A stretch of 64,000 nucleotides of DNA from positions 1-64,000 of the forward strand of contig JBFXED010000008.1 of NCBI GenBank assembly GCA_050180485.1. Reading direction: 5' to 3'. Within the stretch, counting starts at the first letter, position 1. Every line of letters starts with the position of its first letter. Both the position numbers and the translations under genes were made by a program. Origin of the DNA: CADEGL01 sp050180485. GTDB taxonomy: Bacteria > Pseudomonadota > Alphaproteobacteria > CADEGL01. The notes beneath the pieces were generated by a model that saw only the letters and a list, made by a program, of their open reading frames with translations, made no database searches and was not told the origin of the DNA. Shown one piece after another: positions 43,829 to 53,360 of the stretch.

Positions 43829-45882
43829 CAGCGCACGCGGAACACCGGCTCCAGCGGCGGCACGCGCATGCGGCTCTCGATGGGGCCGGCGTCGAGCGCT
43901 TCACGGATGGCGCCGAGCGCACCGGCATAGGCCGTCGCCGCCTGGCGCAGATCCGCATCGGTGTGGGCATAAGAGACGTTGTGGCTGCCGAGGCCCAATA
44001 CGCCGCGCGCGGCCAGCTCGTAGATCAGCATGGTCTTGATCGCTTGGGACGAGCCCTTCGGGTGGTCGGTGATGGCGAGTAGGGTCCAGGGCGCCTTGCC
44101 GCGCAACGCTATATTACCCTCCAGCTCTGCACCGCGAACCGCGCTGCTGACAGCCTCGGCCAGCCTCTCGCCGTTCCGCCACAGTGTTTCGATCACCGGC
44201 TCGCGCCGCATCTTGCGCAAGCAAGCCAGGCCGGCGGCAAGCGACAACGCCTCGCCGCCGAAAGTTCCCGAGAAGAAAATCTCTTCCATCTCCGCCATGA
44301 CCTCGTCTCGGCCGACCACGGCCGAAAGCGGCATGCCATTCGACAGGCCTTTGCCGAAGGCGGCCAGATCTGGAGTCACGCCGAAATATTCCTGCGCGCC
44401 GCCAAGGGCGAAGCGGAAGCCGGTGATGATCTCGTCGAAAATCAAGAGCGCGCCATGCTGGTGGAGAAGCACCTTGAGCTCCGCCAAATAGCCCGGCTTG
44501 GGCTCGGTCAAGTTCATCGGCTCCATCACCAGCGCCGCAAGCTCGCCTGGATATTTTTTGAGCAGCGCGTGAACGGCGTCGAGGTCGTTGTAGGGCACGC
44601 TGTGCGTGAGGGCGCGCACGGCTTCCGGTACGCCCTTATGGCGCGCCGTCGCGCCGATATACCAATCCTGCCAGCCGTGATAGCCGCAAACGGCGATACG
44701 GTCGCGGCCTGTGGCCGCGCGCGCGACACGCACGGCGCCGGCCGTCGCGTCCGAGCCGTTCTTGGCGAAGCGGACCTTCTCGGCACAGGGAACGATCTCG
44801 ACGATGAGTTCGGCCAGCTCGCGCTCCAGTTCCGTGGCCAAGGAGAAGCTGATGCCCGCGGCAAGCTGCCGGGCAATGGCCGCGTCCACATCGGGATCGC
44901 GATAGCCGAGTGAAACGCAGAGAAGCGAGTTAACAAGGTCGACATACTCGTTGCCGTCGACATCCCAGACCCGGCCGCCTTCGCCGTGGGTCAGGAACAG
45001 CGGCGCGGCCCCGACGGGGAATTGCACGCGGCTTTTGCTGAAGGTTTGCGAACCGAGCGGAATGACGCGCTCGGCCCGGGCCAAAAGCTCGACGGAATCG
45101 GAGTAACTGCGCTGTTCGGCCGGTGCCGCCCGCGCCTCTTCAAGAAGTGAGGTGTGATAACCTTCGTCGCGGCCGATGATGGCGTTGATCTTGCGCAGCT
45201 CGGGCTCGGCATCGAGCACGCGCAGAACTTCGATGTATGAGGGCGCGCGATCCGGCGCCAACCGCGCGGTGACGGCCCGAAGGAACTCCAAGTCCTCCGG
45301 CGTGTCGAGTGTCCAGCGCTCCCGCCATAAGCCGGAGATAGGACATGTCAGCATGCTGACCGCGAAGCGACGCCGGTTATGGCGCAGGAACGGCGTGACA
45401 TGCTCGCGCTCGACCGTGCGCCGTGCGAGCTCATCGGCCGCGCGAAGCGCTGCGACGGTAAAGGCTTCGCAATCGAGACCATCCGGCCAGCGCGGTGGGT
45501 CGACGTTACTCGCATAATCCGCCTGCTCGAACGCGCGCAGGTAGACAAGCTGTGCGACGACGGCCGGGTCGAGAAGGGGGGCATCGGCGGTCAGGCGGAT
45601 CACGACGTCCGCCGTCGCCGCCGCCGCCGCTTCGGCGTACCGGCGCAGAACGTCCTCCTCGGGACCGCGATGACAGGCAACGCCTTTCGATTTGCACCAC
45701 TCCGCGACCGCATCATCGGCCGAGGCATGGCTAGTGGCGACGATCACCTGATCGATCCCGGTTGCTGCGCGCGCTGCGCGCACCGACCAGGCCAGGACAG
45801 GCATCCCACCTAAGTCCATAAGAACCTTGCCTGGCAGGCGTGTGGAGCCCATGCGCGCTTGGATAATGGCGGCGGTCTTCAT
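43828..45882 (-). CDS. SpsF/PseF-like cytidylyltransferase fused to class III aminotransferase
   Basis: 684 residues. Residues 1-245 are a nucleotidyltransferase of the SpsF/NeuA type (AIIQARMGSTRLPGKVLMDL, VIRLTADAPLLDP, WTLDTPEDLEFLRAV). Residues 265-684 are a class III PLP aminotransferase/aminomutase like glutamate-1-semialdehyde mutase: GYHGWQDWYIG, LLIFDEIITGFRFA and FGKGLSNGMPLSAVVG with the Schiff-base Lys. The first domain may supply CMP-pseudaminic acid activation (PseF). The second, with PseC already present, would act on another keto sugar or on the nonulosonate. It joins its neighbours by ATGA/TGATG overlaps. Confidence 0.87.
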   Translation of the reverse strand: MKTAAIIQARMGSTRLPGKVLMDLGGMPVLAWSVRAARAATGIDQVIVATSHASADDAVAEWCKSKGVACHRGPEEDVLRRYAEAAAAATADVVIRLTADAPLLDPAVVAQLVYLRAFEQADYASNVDPPRWPDGLDCEAFTVAALRAADELARRTVEREHVTPFLRHNRRRFAVSMLTCPISGLWRERWTLDTPEDLEFLRAVTARLAPDRAPSYIEVLRVLDAEPELRKINAIIGRDEGYHTSLLEEARAAPAEQRSYSDSVELLARAERVIPLGSQTFSKSRVQFPVGAAPLFLTHGEGGRVWDVDGNEYVDLVNSLLCVSLGYRDPDVDAAIARQLAAGISFSLATELERELAELIVEIVPCAEKVRFAKNGSDATAGAVRVARAATGRDRIAVCGYHGWQDWYIGATARHKGVPEAVRALTHSVPYNDLDAVHALLKKYPGELAALVMEPMNLTEPKPGYLAELKVLLHQHGALLIFDEIITGFRFALGGAQEYFGVTPDLAAFGKGLSNGMPLSAVVGRDEVMAEMEEIFFSGTFGGEALSLAAGLACLRKMRREPVIETLWRNGERLAEAVSSAVRGAELEGNIALRGKAPWTLLAITDHPKGSSQAIKTMLIYELAARGVLGLGSHNVSYAHTDADLRQAATAYAGALGAIREALDAGPIESRMRVPPLEPVFRVR

Positions 45883-47711
45883 AATGGCTGTTCCGGGGAC
45901 AGCTTCGATTGTCGCAAGAATGCAAGAATCTCGCGCGCGGCTAATTTACCGGCCGATTGTTGAGGGCCGAAAACCAGCGCTTCAAGCGCTTTCGCGCGCG
46001 AGTTCTTTCGGTGCGCCCATTCGTCTTCCAATAGATTCAAGTCTTGCGACAGGAGGCGCACGACGGATTCCATCCAATCCGGCTCGCTCGCATCGAAGAG
46101 AAACAGGCTCGGCTTCAATGCATCCTTCGCGTCTTTCGAAAGCGGGTTATCGCTCGGGAGGTCGATGAAAACGACGGGACGCTTAGAGGCGAAACACCAA
46201 CCCAAGGTACTGGTCGCACGCATGGTCAGTATGACGCGAGCGTCGCTGGCCATGTAACGGAGGTCGATGGCTCGGTCGACAATGGTCAAATTGGCCACCG
46301 TGCGCGCATGCGCGACCACGGGGTTGGCGTCGGCATAGCGTATGGCGGGGTAAGGTTTGTATAGAACCTTTCCGGGAAGCTTCGCCAAAACTCCGTCGAT
46401 GAACGCCGTCTCTCTGCTAACTCGCTCGATGTCGGTCTGCCATCCGACGAATGCGTTGAACGAACTGCGCAATAAGGTAGTAGAGACATACATAAACGGA
46501 AAATCGGGCTTATGGCTGGACTCTACACGGCGGAAAATTCGTGGTGCGCCCGTGGCGATACTCCGCCCGCGCGCGTAGACCGACTTTGCCGACACACGGG
46601 CGGCAGCCGTATTGTAGGTAAAGAACAAGTCCGAGGCACCATTCTCATAGGAGACCGCGACTTCGTCATCGGTGGCTCGGATCTCGCGCGTCACGCCATG
46701 CTGACAAGAGTTAACTGGGATATGAAGACGGCGGGCCGCTTCAGCCAACGGCAGGCGAGTGATCGTTGCCGCGCTGTCCACCAACAGTACCGTGCGACCT
46801 TTTGTCACGTGGGACCTTAGAATCCGATGGCAGGCGTCCGTCATCGAACGATGGCGGGTGAGCATTGCCATGGCTTGCCTTTGGTACAGCCCATCGAGTT
46901 GCCGGGCAATTCTTACTGAACTCCATCGGGCAATCTGCGCTGACAGGGTCCTGGAGCATATTGATGTCGCCGCGAGGTCATCCTCATCCGGAGCATCTAT
47001 ACCTCCACTCTCGGGCATCCCTACTGTCCGGAGAGCGAAGCCTTTAAGGGCAAGAGAGGCCGCCGCCTCTCGCTGCAGTTCGTTGTCTCCCATGATCAAC
47101 GCGATGCCCTGCCCCAGACGGGCTGGTAGAAACCGCCACAACCGCAACGCAGCGTAATAGGTGGCACTTTCAAGGCCACCAAAGCGAAGCCGCGTAATAA
47201 ACGACGGTACGAAAAGCGGGGTGTCGTGAAGCGCGACATCGCGGATGTCAACGACGTGAAAATTCGAATTGACCGAAAGCAAACTGCCCCAGTCAGGGCC
47301 AAGCCGCTCGCCCTGCACACAGCGCTTGTCGAAGACACGCAAGTGTAAGCGGGGCTCCTCCATGTCGCGATCGGAAAGCATGCCACCAAGATAGATCAGG
47401 CGATGGAAATGAGCCGTGAAAAGTGCGAGCGGATAAGCCCTTCCTGATAGGCGCGGGACTGCTTTGACAGCCTCAAAAACAGCTCTTGTGGTCGGTGCGA
47501 TAGATTGCTGGAAGGCGCAATATCGCGCTTCCGGCCATGCGCTTTCGACGGCAGTTATATTCGGCAACCCTAGATTCTTCACGGCTGGCGAATGGGTACG
47601 AATTTCAAGCTTGTGGGGAATTGCTTCGCCAAACCAGCGTGAGAGTGCTTCGCGGCTGTCGGCATAGACGACCGGCCAATCGGTGGCGAAGCGCGTAGCG
47701 TTACTGGCCAT
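45879..47711 (-). CDS. Unknown protein, possible GT-B-type transferase
   Basis: 610 residues from ATG 47711 (MASNATRFATDWPVVYADSR); the frame runs further up, but there it overlaps the GNAT gene. There is no signal peptide or membrane segment. The C-terminal half has features of capsule-type GT-B transferases: NSCQHGVTREIRATDDE, KVLYKPYPAIRYADANPV, and VILTMRATSTLGWCFASKRP. It sits between a GNAT gene and the cytidylyltransferase fusion, so transfer of a CMP-nonulosonate is one guess. GC content is lower than in the neighbouring pse genes. I do not recognise a named family. Confidence 0.6.
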   Translation of the reverse strand: MASNATRFATDWPVVYADSREALSRWFGEAIPHKLEIRTHSPAVKNLGLPNITAVESAWPEARYCAFQQSIAPTTRAVFEAVKAVPRLSGRAYPLALFTAHFHRLIYLGGMLSDRDMEEPRLHLRVFDKRCVQGERLGPDWGSLLSVNSNFHVVDIRDVALHDTPLFVPSFITRLRFGGLESATYYAALRLWRFLPARLGQGIALIMGDNELQREAAASLALKGFALRTVGMPESGGIDAPDEDDLAATSICSRTLSAQIARWSSVRIARQLDGLYQRQAMAMLTRHRSMTDACHRILRSHVTKGRTVLLVDSAATITRLPLAEAARRLHIPVNSCQHGVTREIRATDDEVAVSYENGASDLFFTYNTAAARVSAKSVYARGRSIATGAPRIFRRVESSHKPDFPFMYVSTTLLRSSFNAFVGWQTDIERVSRETAFIDGVLAKLPGKVLYKPYPAIRYADANPVVAHARTVANLTIVDRAIDLRYMASDARVILTMRATSTLGWCFASKRPVVFIDLPSDNPLSKDAKDALKPSLFLFDASEPDWMESVVRLLSQDLNLLEDEWAHRKNSRAKALEALVFGPQQSAGKLAAREILAFLRQSKLSPEQPL

Positions 47712-47724
47712 CAGAGGTTCGGCT

Positions 47725-48276
47725 TCAGGCACGGACAAGCATGGCGGCATCCGCAAACCGCGCCATCTGGAGAACGTCCACGAAGTGATCTTCAAATGCC
47801 GCATGCGCGCGGAGGACGGCTTCCACATGGAACCCCGCCTTTTCGAAGGCTCGGCGGCTTGCGTCGTTGCAGATAAGGATTCCGGCACAGATCTTCCTCA
47901 ACCCCAATGCGTGGAAGGCGTGTGCGGATGCCGCAGTGAGCGCATCGCGCGCAAGATTCCGACCCCATCGCGACTTATCACCGATGAGAAGCGCAACTGT
48001 AGCGCGCGCATGCCGTATGCTAATTCCCGACATGCGCAAGTTACCGACATGGCCGTATCCAACCTCGTGGATCGCCCAGAACAGGGTATATGGATCGCGT
48101 TGTATGGTATCCACATAAGCTCGGATGGATTCGAGTGTCTGCTCGGTGGGGTTGACGTCCGTGTAGCGAACGACATCGACATCACGCAGCCAGGAGAGGT
48201 AGGCGGGGCCGATGTCAGCCGGCGTAAAGGGCCGCAGTTCGACACCGCCACCGCGAAGTCTGGGTGCGATTGGCAT
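47725..48276 (-). CDS. GNAT N-acetyltransferase (PseH candidate)
   Basis: 183 residues from ATG 48276, whose A-T-G shares a base with the oxidoreductase stop (TGATG). RimJ/RimL-type fold: VELRPFTPADIGPAYLSWL, RYTDVNPTEQTLESI, VALLIGDKSRWGRNLARDAL (acetyl-CoA loop), and CNDASRRAFEKAGFHVEAV. In pseudaminic acid synthesis PseH acetylates N4 of UDP-4-amino-AltNAc. This protein and the GNAT half of the PseG fusion are both candidates, so one may modify a different amine. Confidence 0.82.
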   Translation of the reverse strand: MPIAPRLRGGGVELRPFTPADIGPAYLSWLRDVDVVRYTDVNPTEQTLESIRAYVDTIQRDPYTLFWAIHEVGYGHVGNLRMSGISIRHARATVALLIGDKSRWGRNLARDALTAASAHAFHALGLRKICAGILICNDASRRAFEKAGFHVEAVLRAHAAFEDHFVDVLQMARFADAAMLVRA

Positions 48277-49247
48277 CAGGCCTGGGGTAGCCCCGCCATG
48301 CGGCGTGCACGAATGGTTTCGGTCAATACGGCGAAACCTTCGGATGCGGGGCAAGCTGGTTCCGCGCCGTCCTCGGCACAGGCAACGAAATGCTCGATAA
48401 GCCGGCAATAGTCATCATCCACGGTGCCTGGCGCGACATGCTCGAGGAGCGCCGCACCGCTGGTATCCTCCGCGCGAACCGCACGGCGCTGAACGTCTAT
48501 CGTAATACGTCCCCTCGCGCAGGTGATTTCCGTCGTGCGAATGGCGGGACGGGTAACGTAGTCTAGATGGATCGTCGATTGCAGGGCGCTGGCGTGGCGA
48601 AGCACAATATCTGCAATGTCTTCCGCGGCAATCTCGATCGTACCCGATCGCCGTGCCCACGCGCCGATCGTTTCGAACGGTCCCAGCAGGTGGTACAGCA
48701 AATCGAGTTCGTGGATGATGTCGAAGATGACGCCGCCCGAGTAAGGGTCAGCGGCATAGCCCAACCGATAGTCCTGGCCTGGCCGCCAATGTGGCATATA
48801 GGAGGCACAGATGGCACGTGCCCAAAGCGGTGCTCCGAGACGCCCCGAGGAGAGCAGCGCGCGTGCTTTCGCGACGGCCGGATTGAATCGCTGGTTGTGC
48901 CCTAGCAGGACCGGCGCTCGCGCTTGAGCCAGGGCTTTGCCGATATCGTCGAGGCGTGTGGCCATCGGCTTTTCCACGAATACGGGAGAGGCCAGAGGCA
49001 AAACGTCCAGCAAGTCCTCGCGATGGGCGGCGGAAGGTGTTGCGATTAGGATGGCGTGGCCCTTAGCGGCGCATGCGAGCGCGTCGTCGCGATTTTTCAC
49101 GATCAGCCCTCCGCCTTCGACCAAGCGCGCGCAGCGAGCGTCGTCTGGGTCGAAACCTACGACGGTGCGGCCGAGCGCAAGAAGGTTGCGAGCATGGCGC
49201 AGCCCGATCGATCCAAGGCCTAGAACCACATACGCACGTTTCGGCAT
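48276..49247 (-). CDS. Gfo/Idh/MocA family oxidoreductase
   Basis: 323 residues. YVVLGLGSIGLRHARNLLAL is the NAD(P)-binding motif, VFVEKPMATRLDD the EKP motif, and GVIFDIIHELDLLYHLLG holds the His used in catalysis. It oxidises or reduces a sugar. Similar genes (PtmA or LgaB types) accompany pse/leg genes and diversify nonulosonates, but the precise reaction is unknown. It follows PseC by 5 nt. Confidence 0.88.
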   Translation of the reverse strand: MPKRAYVVLGLGSIGLRHARNLLALGRTVVGFDPDDARCARLVEGGGLIVKNRDDALACAAKGHAILIATPSAAHREDLLDVLPLASPVFVEKPMATRLDDIGKALAQARAPVLLGHNQRFNPAVAKARALLSSGRLGAPLWARAICASYMPHWRPGQDYRLGYAADPYSGGVIFDIIHELDLLYHLLGPFETIGAWARRSGTIEIAAEDIADIVLRHASALQSTIHLDYVTRPAIRTTEITCARGRITIDVQRRAVRAEDTSGAALLEHVAPGTVDDDYCRLIEHFVACAEDGAEPACPASEGFAVLTETIRARRMAGLPQA

Positions 49248-49252
49248 CGCGG

Positions 49253-50458
49253 TTAGGCGATCTCCAGCGCGCGACCAAGAGCTGCGGCAACTCGCGCGGG
49301 CATTTCATCTGACATGGCGGGAAACAAGGGGATAGCCAACGCCGACGCGTAATAGCGCTCGGCACCTGGCAGTCGAATCTCACCATAGCGCGCCCGGTAG
49401 TACGGATGCCGATAGACCGGGATGTAGAGCACCTGGCTTCCGATACCGTCTGCTTTCAAACGCCTCATCACCGTCGCGCGCTCGGTGCCAGAGAAATCGA
49501 TCAACGCCGCTGCGACGTGCCAAGCAGGCTGTCCGATGCCGGCCGCTTTCACAAGCCGGACCTTCGTCTTCAATGGCGACAACGCTTCGTTATAGGCCGC
49601 GATCAACGCGCGGCGTCTGGCAACGAAGCGGTCCAGCTTGCCGAGCTGGTTCAAACCGAGCGCGCAATGGATATCGCTAGCCCGGTAGTTGAATCCGAGT
49701 TCCGCCAACTCGTAATACCAGGGGTTCGGCTGACCACTCGAATCCAGCGCCTGCGATGGCTCAGTGAATGCGGCAGGGTTTCGCTCGATTCCGTGATTGC
49801 GAAGCCGGTCGAGACGTTGCTTTAGATCCGGGTCGCGCGTGGTGAGGATGCCGCCTTCGCCCATAGCAAAGGTCTTTACCGGATGACCCGAAAACATTGC
49901 CATTTCGCTCAGAGTGCACGACCCGATGGGTGACTCGATTCGGCCGGCGCCTTCCTGCGTTCCGCCGATCGCATGGCAAGCGTCTTCGACAATCGCGAGA
50001 CTATGACGTTCCGCGATATCCGCGATGGCGCGCATGTCGGCGCTTTGGCCGTTCAGGTGCACGGGCAGGACGGCGCGAAGCACATGCTTCGGTGTTTGAT
50101 GGCGCGCGCGCTGAATGGCATCCTCTAGATGCGGGGCCGTCATCAGTCCCGTATCTGGATCGACGTCTGCAAAGACGACCTCGCCACCCACATAGCGGAT
50201 CGCATTGGCCGTCGCGGCGAAAGTAATGGCGGGTACGATGGCTGCTTGGCCTCGCGTGATGCCAAGGGCCAACGTCGCGAGATGCAAAGCCGCAGTACCG
50301 CTGCTGCAAACGCTGGCGTAAAGCGCGCCGACACGGGCCGCGAATGCCTCCTCAAGTCGCTCGACGAGGGGACCCGTTGTGAGGAGATCGCTACGTAACG
50401 CCGCCGCAACAGCGGCGATATCGTCGTCTTCGATCACCTGGCGCCCGTAAGGAATCAC
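49253..50458 (-). CDS. pseC: UDP-4-amino-4,6-dideoxy-AltNAc transaminase
   Basis: 401 residues from GTG 50458 (VIPYGRQVIEDDDIAAVAAA), which overlaps the pseB stop as GTGA. The N-terminus with SDLLTTGPLVERLEEAFA is characteristic of PseC/LegC. The Asp region is IVEDACHAIGGT and the PLP Lys is in AMFSGHPVKTFAMGEGG, then GFNYRASDIHCALG. It aminates C4 of the keto sugar made by PseB. Adjacency to pseB in the conserved B-C order supports the name. Confidence 0.92.
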   Translation of the reverse strand: MIPYGRQVIEDDDIAAVAAALRSDLLTTGPLVERLEEAFAARVGALYASVCSSGTAALHLATLALGITRGQAAIVPAITFAATANAIRYVGGEVVFADVDPDTGLMTAPHLEDAIQRARHQTPKHVLRAVLPVHLNGQSADMRAIADIAERHSLAIVEDACHAIGGTQEGAGRIESPIGSCTLSEMAMFSGHPVKTFAMGEGGILTTRDPDLKQRLDRLRNHGIERNPAAFTEPSQALDSSGQPNPWYYELAELGFNYRASDIHCALGLNQLGKLDRFVARRRALIAAYNEALSPLKTKVRLVKAAGIGQPAWHVAAALIDFSGTERATVMRRLKADGIGSQVLYIPVYRHPYYRARYGEIRLPGAERYYASALAIPLFPAMSDEMPARVAAALGRALEIA

Positions 50459-51510
50459 GTTGTGGCTCCGATCATTTGGCGCAAGGTTTCTCCGTCGAGC
50501 CAATGATCATTGCCATTGCTCGTATAGGCGTATTCCTCCGGAACCGGCTTTGCACCAGCGTTCACGTAAGTGTCACGCGTCCAGAAGGCAAATGAAGGTT
50601 CGACGACGTAGCGGTCTCCGAAATCCAACGTAGTGCGCGATTCGTCGCTGGTCAGCAACATCTCGTGTAGCTTTTCGCCCGGACGAATGCCGATGACGCG
50701 CGTTGGCAAGTCAGGGGCCAGCGCCTTGGCCAGATCGACGATACGCATGCTAGGGATCTTTGGAACGAAAATCTCGCCACCTTGAATCATGTCCAGGCAT
50801 GACAGAACAAATGCGACGCCGCCCGGCAGCGTGATCCAAAACCGTGTCATCCGCTCGTCTGTGATAGGGAGAAACTTGGCGCCTTTGTCGATCAGCCCAC
50901 GGAAATATGGCAAAACGCTGCCGCGCGAACCTAGCACGTTGCCGTAGCGAACAACGGCGAAGCGGGTGGCGCGCTTTCCGGCCAAATTGTTCGCTGCGAT
51001 AAAAATCTTGTCGGCTGCAAGTTTGCTGGCGCCATAAAGGTTGACCGGATTGACCGCCTTGTCCGTCGATAGAGCGATTACCTTCTTGACGCCGGCATTG
51101 AAGGCGGCCGCGACGATGTTCTCGGCGCCGTGGACGTTTGTCTTGACGCACTCGACGGGATTGTATTCCGCTGCGGTAACGTGCTTCATTGCCGCGGCAT
51201 GTACGACCACGTCAACGTCATGCATGGCCATTTCTAGGCGACTTTGGTCGCGAACGTCGCCGATGAAGAAGCGCAACGGCAGCCCACCGGCATCCATGGG
51301 CGAATACCTATAATCGTTTGCCATGTCGAACTGCTTTGATTCATCGCGAGAGAACACAATCAAACGCTTTGGTTTGTATCGTTCCAGCACGGTCTTTATG
51401 AATATTTGGCCGAAAGATCCGGTACCGCCCGTGACTAGGATGCTTCGGTCGTTGAGATCGAGATTATTGAAAGCGTAATTGCCCACCGGCTTTATCCTTC
51501 CTAGCGTCAC
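50455..51510 (-). CDS. pseB: UDP-N-acetylglucosamine 4,6-dehydratase (inverting)
   Basis: 351 residues from GTG 51510 (GTGA overlap with the ABC gene stop). Soluble SDR: ILVTGGTGSFGQIFIKTVL, FSRDESKQFDM, and ALSTDKAVNPVNLYGASK, where Asp-Lys and Tyr form the active site. The Tyr and short soluble form distinguish it from the WbpM-like protein at 15047. The C-terminal GIRPGEKLHEMLLTSDES is typical. It starts pseudaminic acid synthesis. It has a 20-residue N-terminal extension relative to some PseB proteins. Confidence 0.93.
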   Translation of the reverse strand: MTLGRIKPVGNYAFNNLDLNDRSILVTGGTGSFGQIFIKTVLERYKPKRLIVFSRDESKQFDMANDYRYSPMDAGGLPLRFFIGDVRDQSRLEMAMHDVDVVVHAAAMKHVTAAEYNPVECVKTNVHGAENIVAAAFNAGVKKVIALSTDKAVNPVNLYGASKLAADKIFIAANNLAGKRATRFAVVRYGNVLGSRGSVLPYFRGLIDKGAKFLPITDERMTRFWITLPGGVAFVLSCLDMIQGGEIFVPKIPSMRIVDLAKALAPDLPTRVIGIRPGEKLHEMLLTSDESRTTLDFGDRYVVEPSFAFWTRDTYVNAGAKPVPEEYAYTSNGNDHWLDGETLRQMIGATT

Positions 51511-53360
51511 TGGAGAGACGTTTCATCGCGGACAACCGGCACGGTGTATGCGTGTGGGTCGCGGCCGCCTTCGGTCTGCTTGTTATAGGCTTGCGCATAC
51601 CATCCGCCGCGTTGGATCAATTGCTCGTGTGTGCCCCAATCCTCGACTTGGCCATCGCGCAGGACGATTATCCGATCGGCGCGAACGATTGTGGAAAGTC
51701 GATGCGCGATGACGACAATGGTTTGTTCGGTTGCCGCACGGATTTGATCGATCGTGTCGCGAAAGTTCTCTTCGGCCTCGGCATCCAGATTGCTTGTCGG
51801 CTCATCGAGCAGCAATACGGGTGCTTCGCGGATTAGCGCGCGCGCGAGGTCAAGACGATGGCGCTGCCCGCCCGAAAGGCGCACGCCGTCCTCGCCAATA
51901 TAGGTGTTGTAGCCCTCGGGCAGCGTCTTTATGAAGTCGTGTGCGCCCGCCAGCCGAGCTGCTTTCACAATTTCTACGTCGGTCGCTCCCGGCTTGCCGT
52001 AACCGATATGTTCGCGTGCCGTCATGTCAAAAATCTGTGCGCGTTGAGGCGCATAGCTGACCCCATGCCGCAGGCTGACGCGATCGAATTTCTCAATCGG
52101 GATATTGTCGAACAGAATTCGTCCCGAATCGGATTCGCGTAAGCGCACCAGCATGTCAACAAGGGTCGACTTGCCCGCGCCCGACGGGCCTACCAGCGCG
52201 ATAAACTGATGGGCCGGCAGCTCCACGTCTATCCCCTTAAGCGCGGGCGCATTGCCGGTTGGGTAGCGAAACACGACGCCTTCGAAGCGAATGCCCTGCT
52301 CCAAGCGCTGCAGGATTCGCTCGCCGCCGTGCGGCTCGCGCGCGGACGCCATGGCTCGAAGCCGCTGGTCCAGAGCCGCCAAATGGGGAAGCATTCCGAT
52401 GGTGCTCTGATATTGCCGAAGCATTTCTTTGACAGTCGGCAACAAGCGGATCGCGACCATGAGAAGGACGCCAAACTCGCCGATTGTCACGCCCAAGACC
52501 GTGTAGCCGACATAGACCATGGCTAGCAGGATGGCGATCGCCATGGGTTCGTAGAGCATGTCGCCGCGTGCGAGCAGCGTGAGGTTCCGGATCGTGCTTT
52601 CGCACTGGCTACCGGACAGCTTTCTCTCCATCGCCAGCTCGGCTTCTTCGGTTCCGGCCAAGCGGATCAATCGTGGCGAATCGAGCCGCTGCACGAGAAA
52701 TTCTGCCAGCGACTGATTGTCCTTCATGAGGCGTGCTCCGCTTTGCACGGTCTTTCGGAACAATCCGCCGAGTAGGGCGCCGGACAGAGCCATAATGAAG
52801 AGCGCCAAAACGATGATCGGCCCGGAAACAATCATCAACAACACGAACAGGATGCCAATCACGATCGCGTAGCAAGCCATCTGCGGTGGGCCGAACATCG
52901 CGTCGATCGCGAACCTGAGTTCGGTCGTCAAGCTGTTGACCATCGCGCCGACTGTGTCGGCGTCCTGATAGTTCGCGTCCGCATACAGATAGTGCTGAAA
53001 CGCTACATTGCGCACGTTCCGGCCTATCCGTTCGCGCTTGTTGACCATGTAGACCTGACGCACATAGAGCACGATCTGCCGCATCAGGAAGGCGAAGAAC
53101 ACGAGCCCTAATAGCGTGGCAAACTCCAGAGGGATATCGAGCGCGTTGTAAACTTCGATCAGGTGAGCCCAGAGGCGGTTTCCGTCTACCAACTTGGCGA
53201 TATCTCCTCCGGCCTCCATATATTGGAAAACCGGCAGAAACATGCCGATGCCAATACTCTCGAATAGGGTACTCAAGCCCTGCAGCGCGATGATGCCCGA
53301 CCAAATAGCGGGTTTAAGGCCGAGGCTTCGAGATATCTTCAGGTAAGCGCGCGGTGTCAC
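51507..53360 (-). CDS. ABC transporter, fused permease-ATPase (MsbA/PglK-like flippase)
   Basis: 617 residues. The first 330 hold about six membrane segments (GLVFFAFLMRQIVLYVRQVY, YAIVIGILFVLLMIVSGPII). The ATPase domain has Walker A in LVGPSGAGKSTLVDML, the Q-loop, the signature DGVRLSGGQRHRLDLARAL, Walker B PVLLLDEPTSNLDAEAEE and the H-loop IVVIAHRLSTI. It probably dimerises and flips a lipid-linked oligosaccharide. No Wzx-type flippase is seen in the window, which favours that role. The start is GTG 53360 with GTGA overlap. Confidence 0.92.
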   Translation of the reverse strand: MTPRAYLKISRSLGLKPAIWSGIIALQGLSTLFESIGIGMFLPVFQYMEAGGDIAKLVDGNRLWAHLIEVYNALDIPLEFATLLGLVFFAFLMRQIVLYVRQVYMVNKRERIGRNVRNVAFQHYLYADANYQDADTVGAMVNSLTTELRFAIDAMFGPPQMACYAIVIGILFVLLMIVSGPIIVLALFIMALSGALLGGLFRKTVQSGARLMKDNQSLAEFLVQRLDSPRLIRLAGTEEAELAMERKLSGSQCESTIRNLTLLARGDMLYEPMAIAILLAMVYVGYTVLGVTIGEFGVLLMVAIRLLPTVKEMLRQYQSTIGMLPHLAALDQRLRAMASAREPHGGERILQRLEQGIRFEGVVFRYPTGNAPALKGIDVELPAHQFIALVGPSGAGKSTLVDMLVRLRESDSGRILFDNIPIEKFDRVSLRHGVSYAPQRAQIFDMTAREHIGYGKPGATDVEIVKAARLAGAHDFIKTLPEGYNTYIGEDGVRLSGGQRHRLDLARALIREAPVLLLDEPTSNLDAEAEENFRDTIDQIRAATEQTIVVIAHRLSTIVRADRIIVLRDGQVEDWGTHEQLIQRGGWYAQAYNKQTEGGRDPHAYTVPVVRDETSLQ

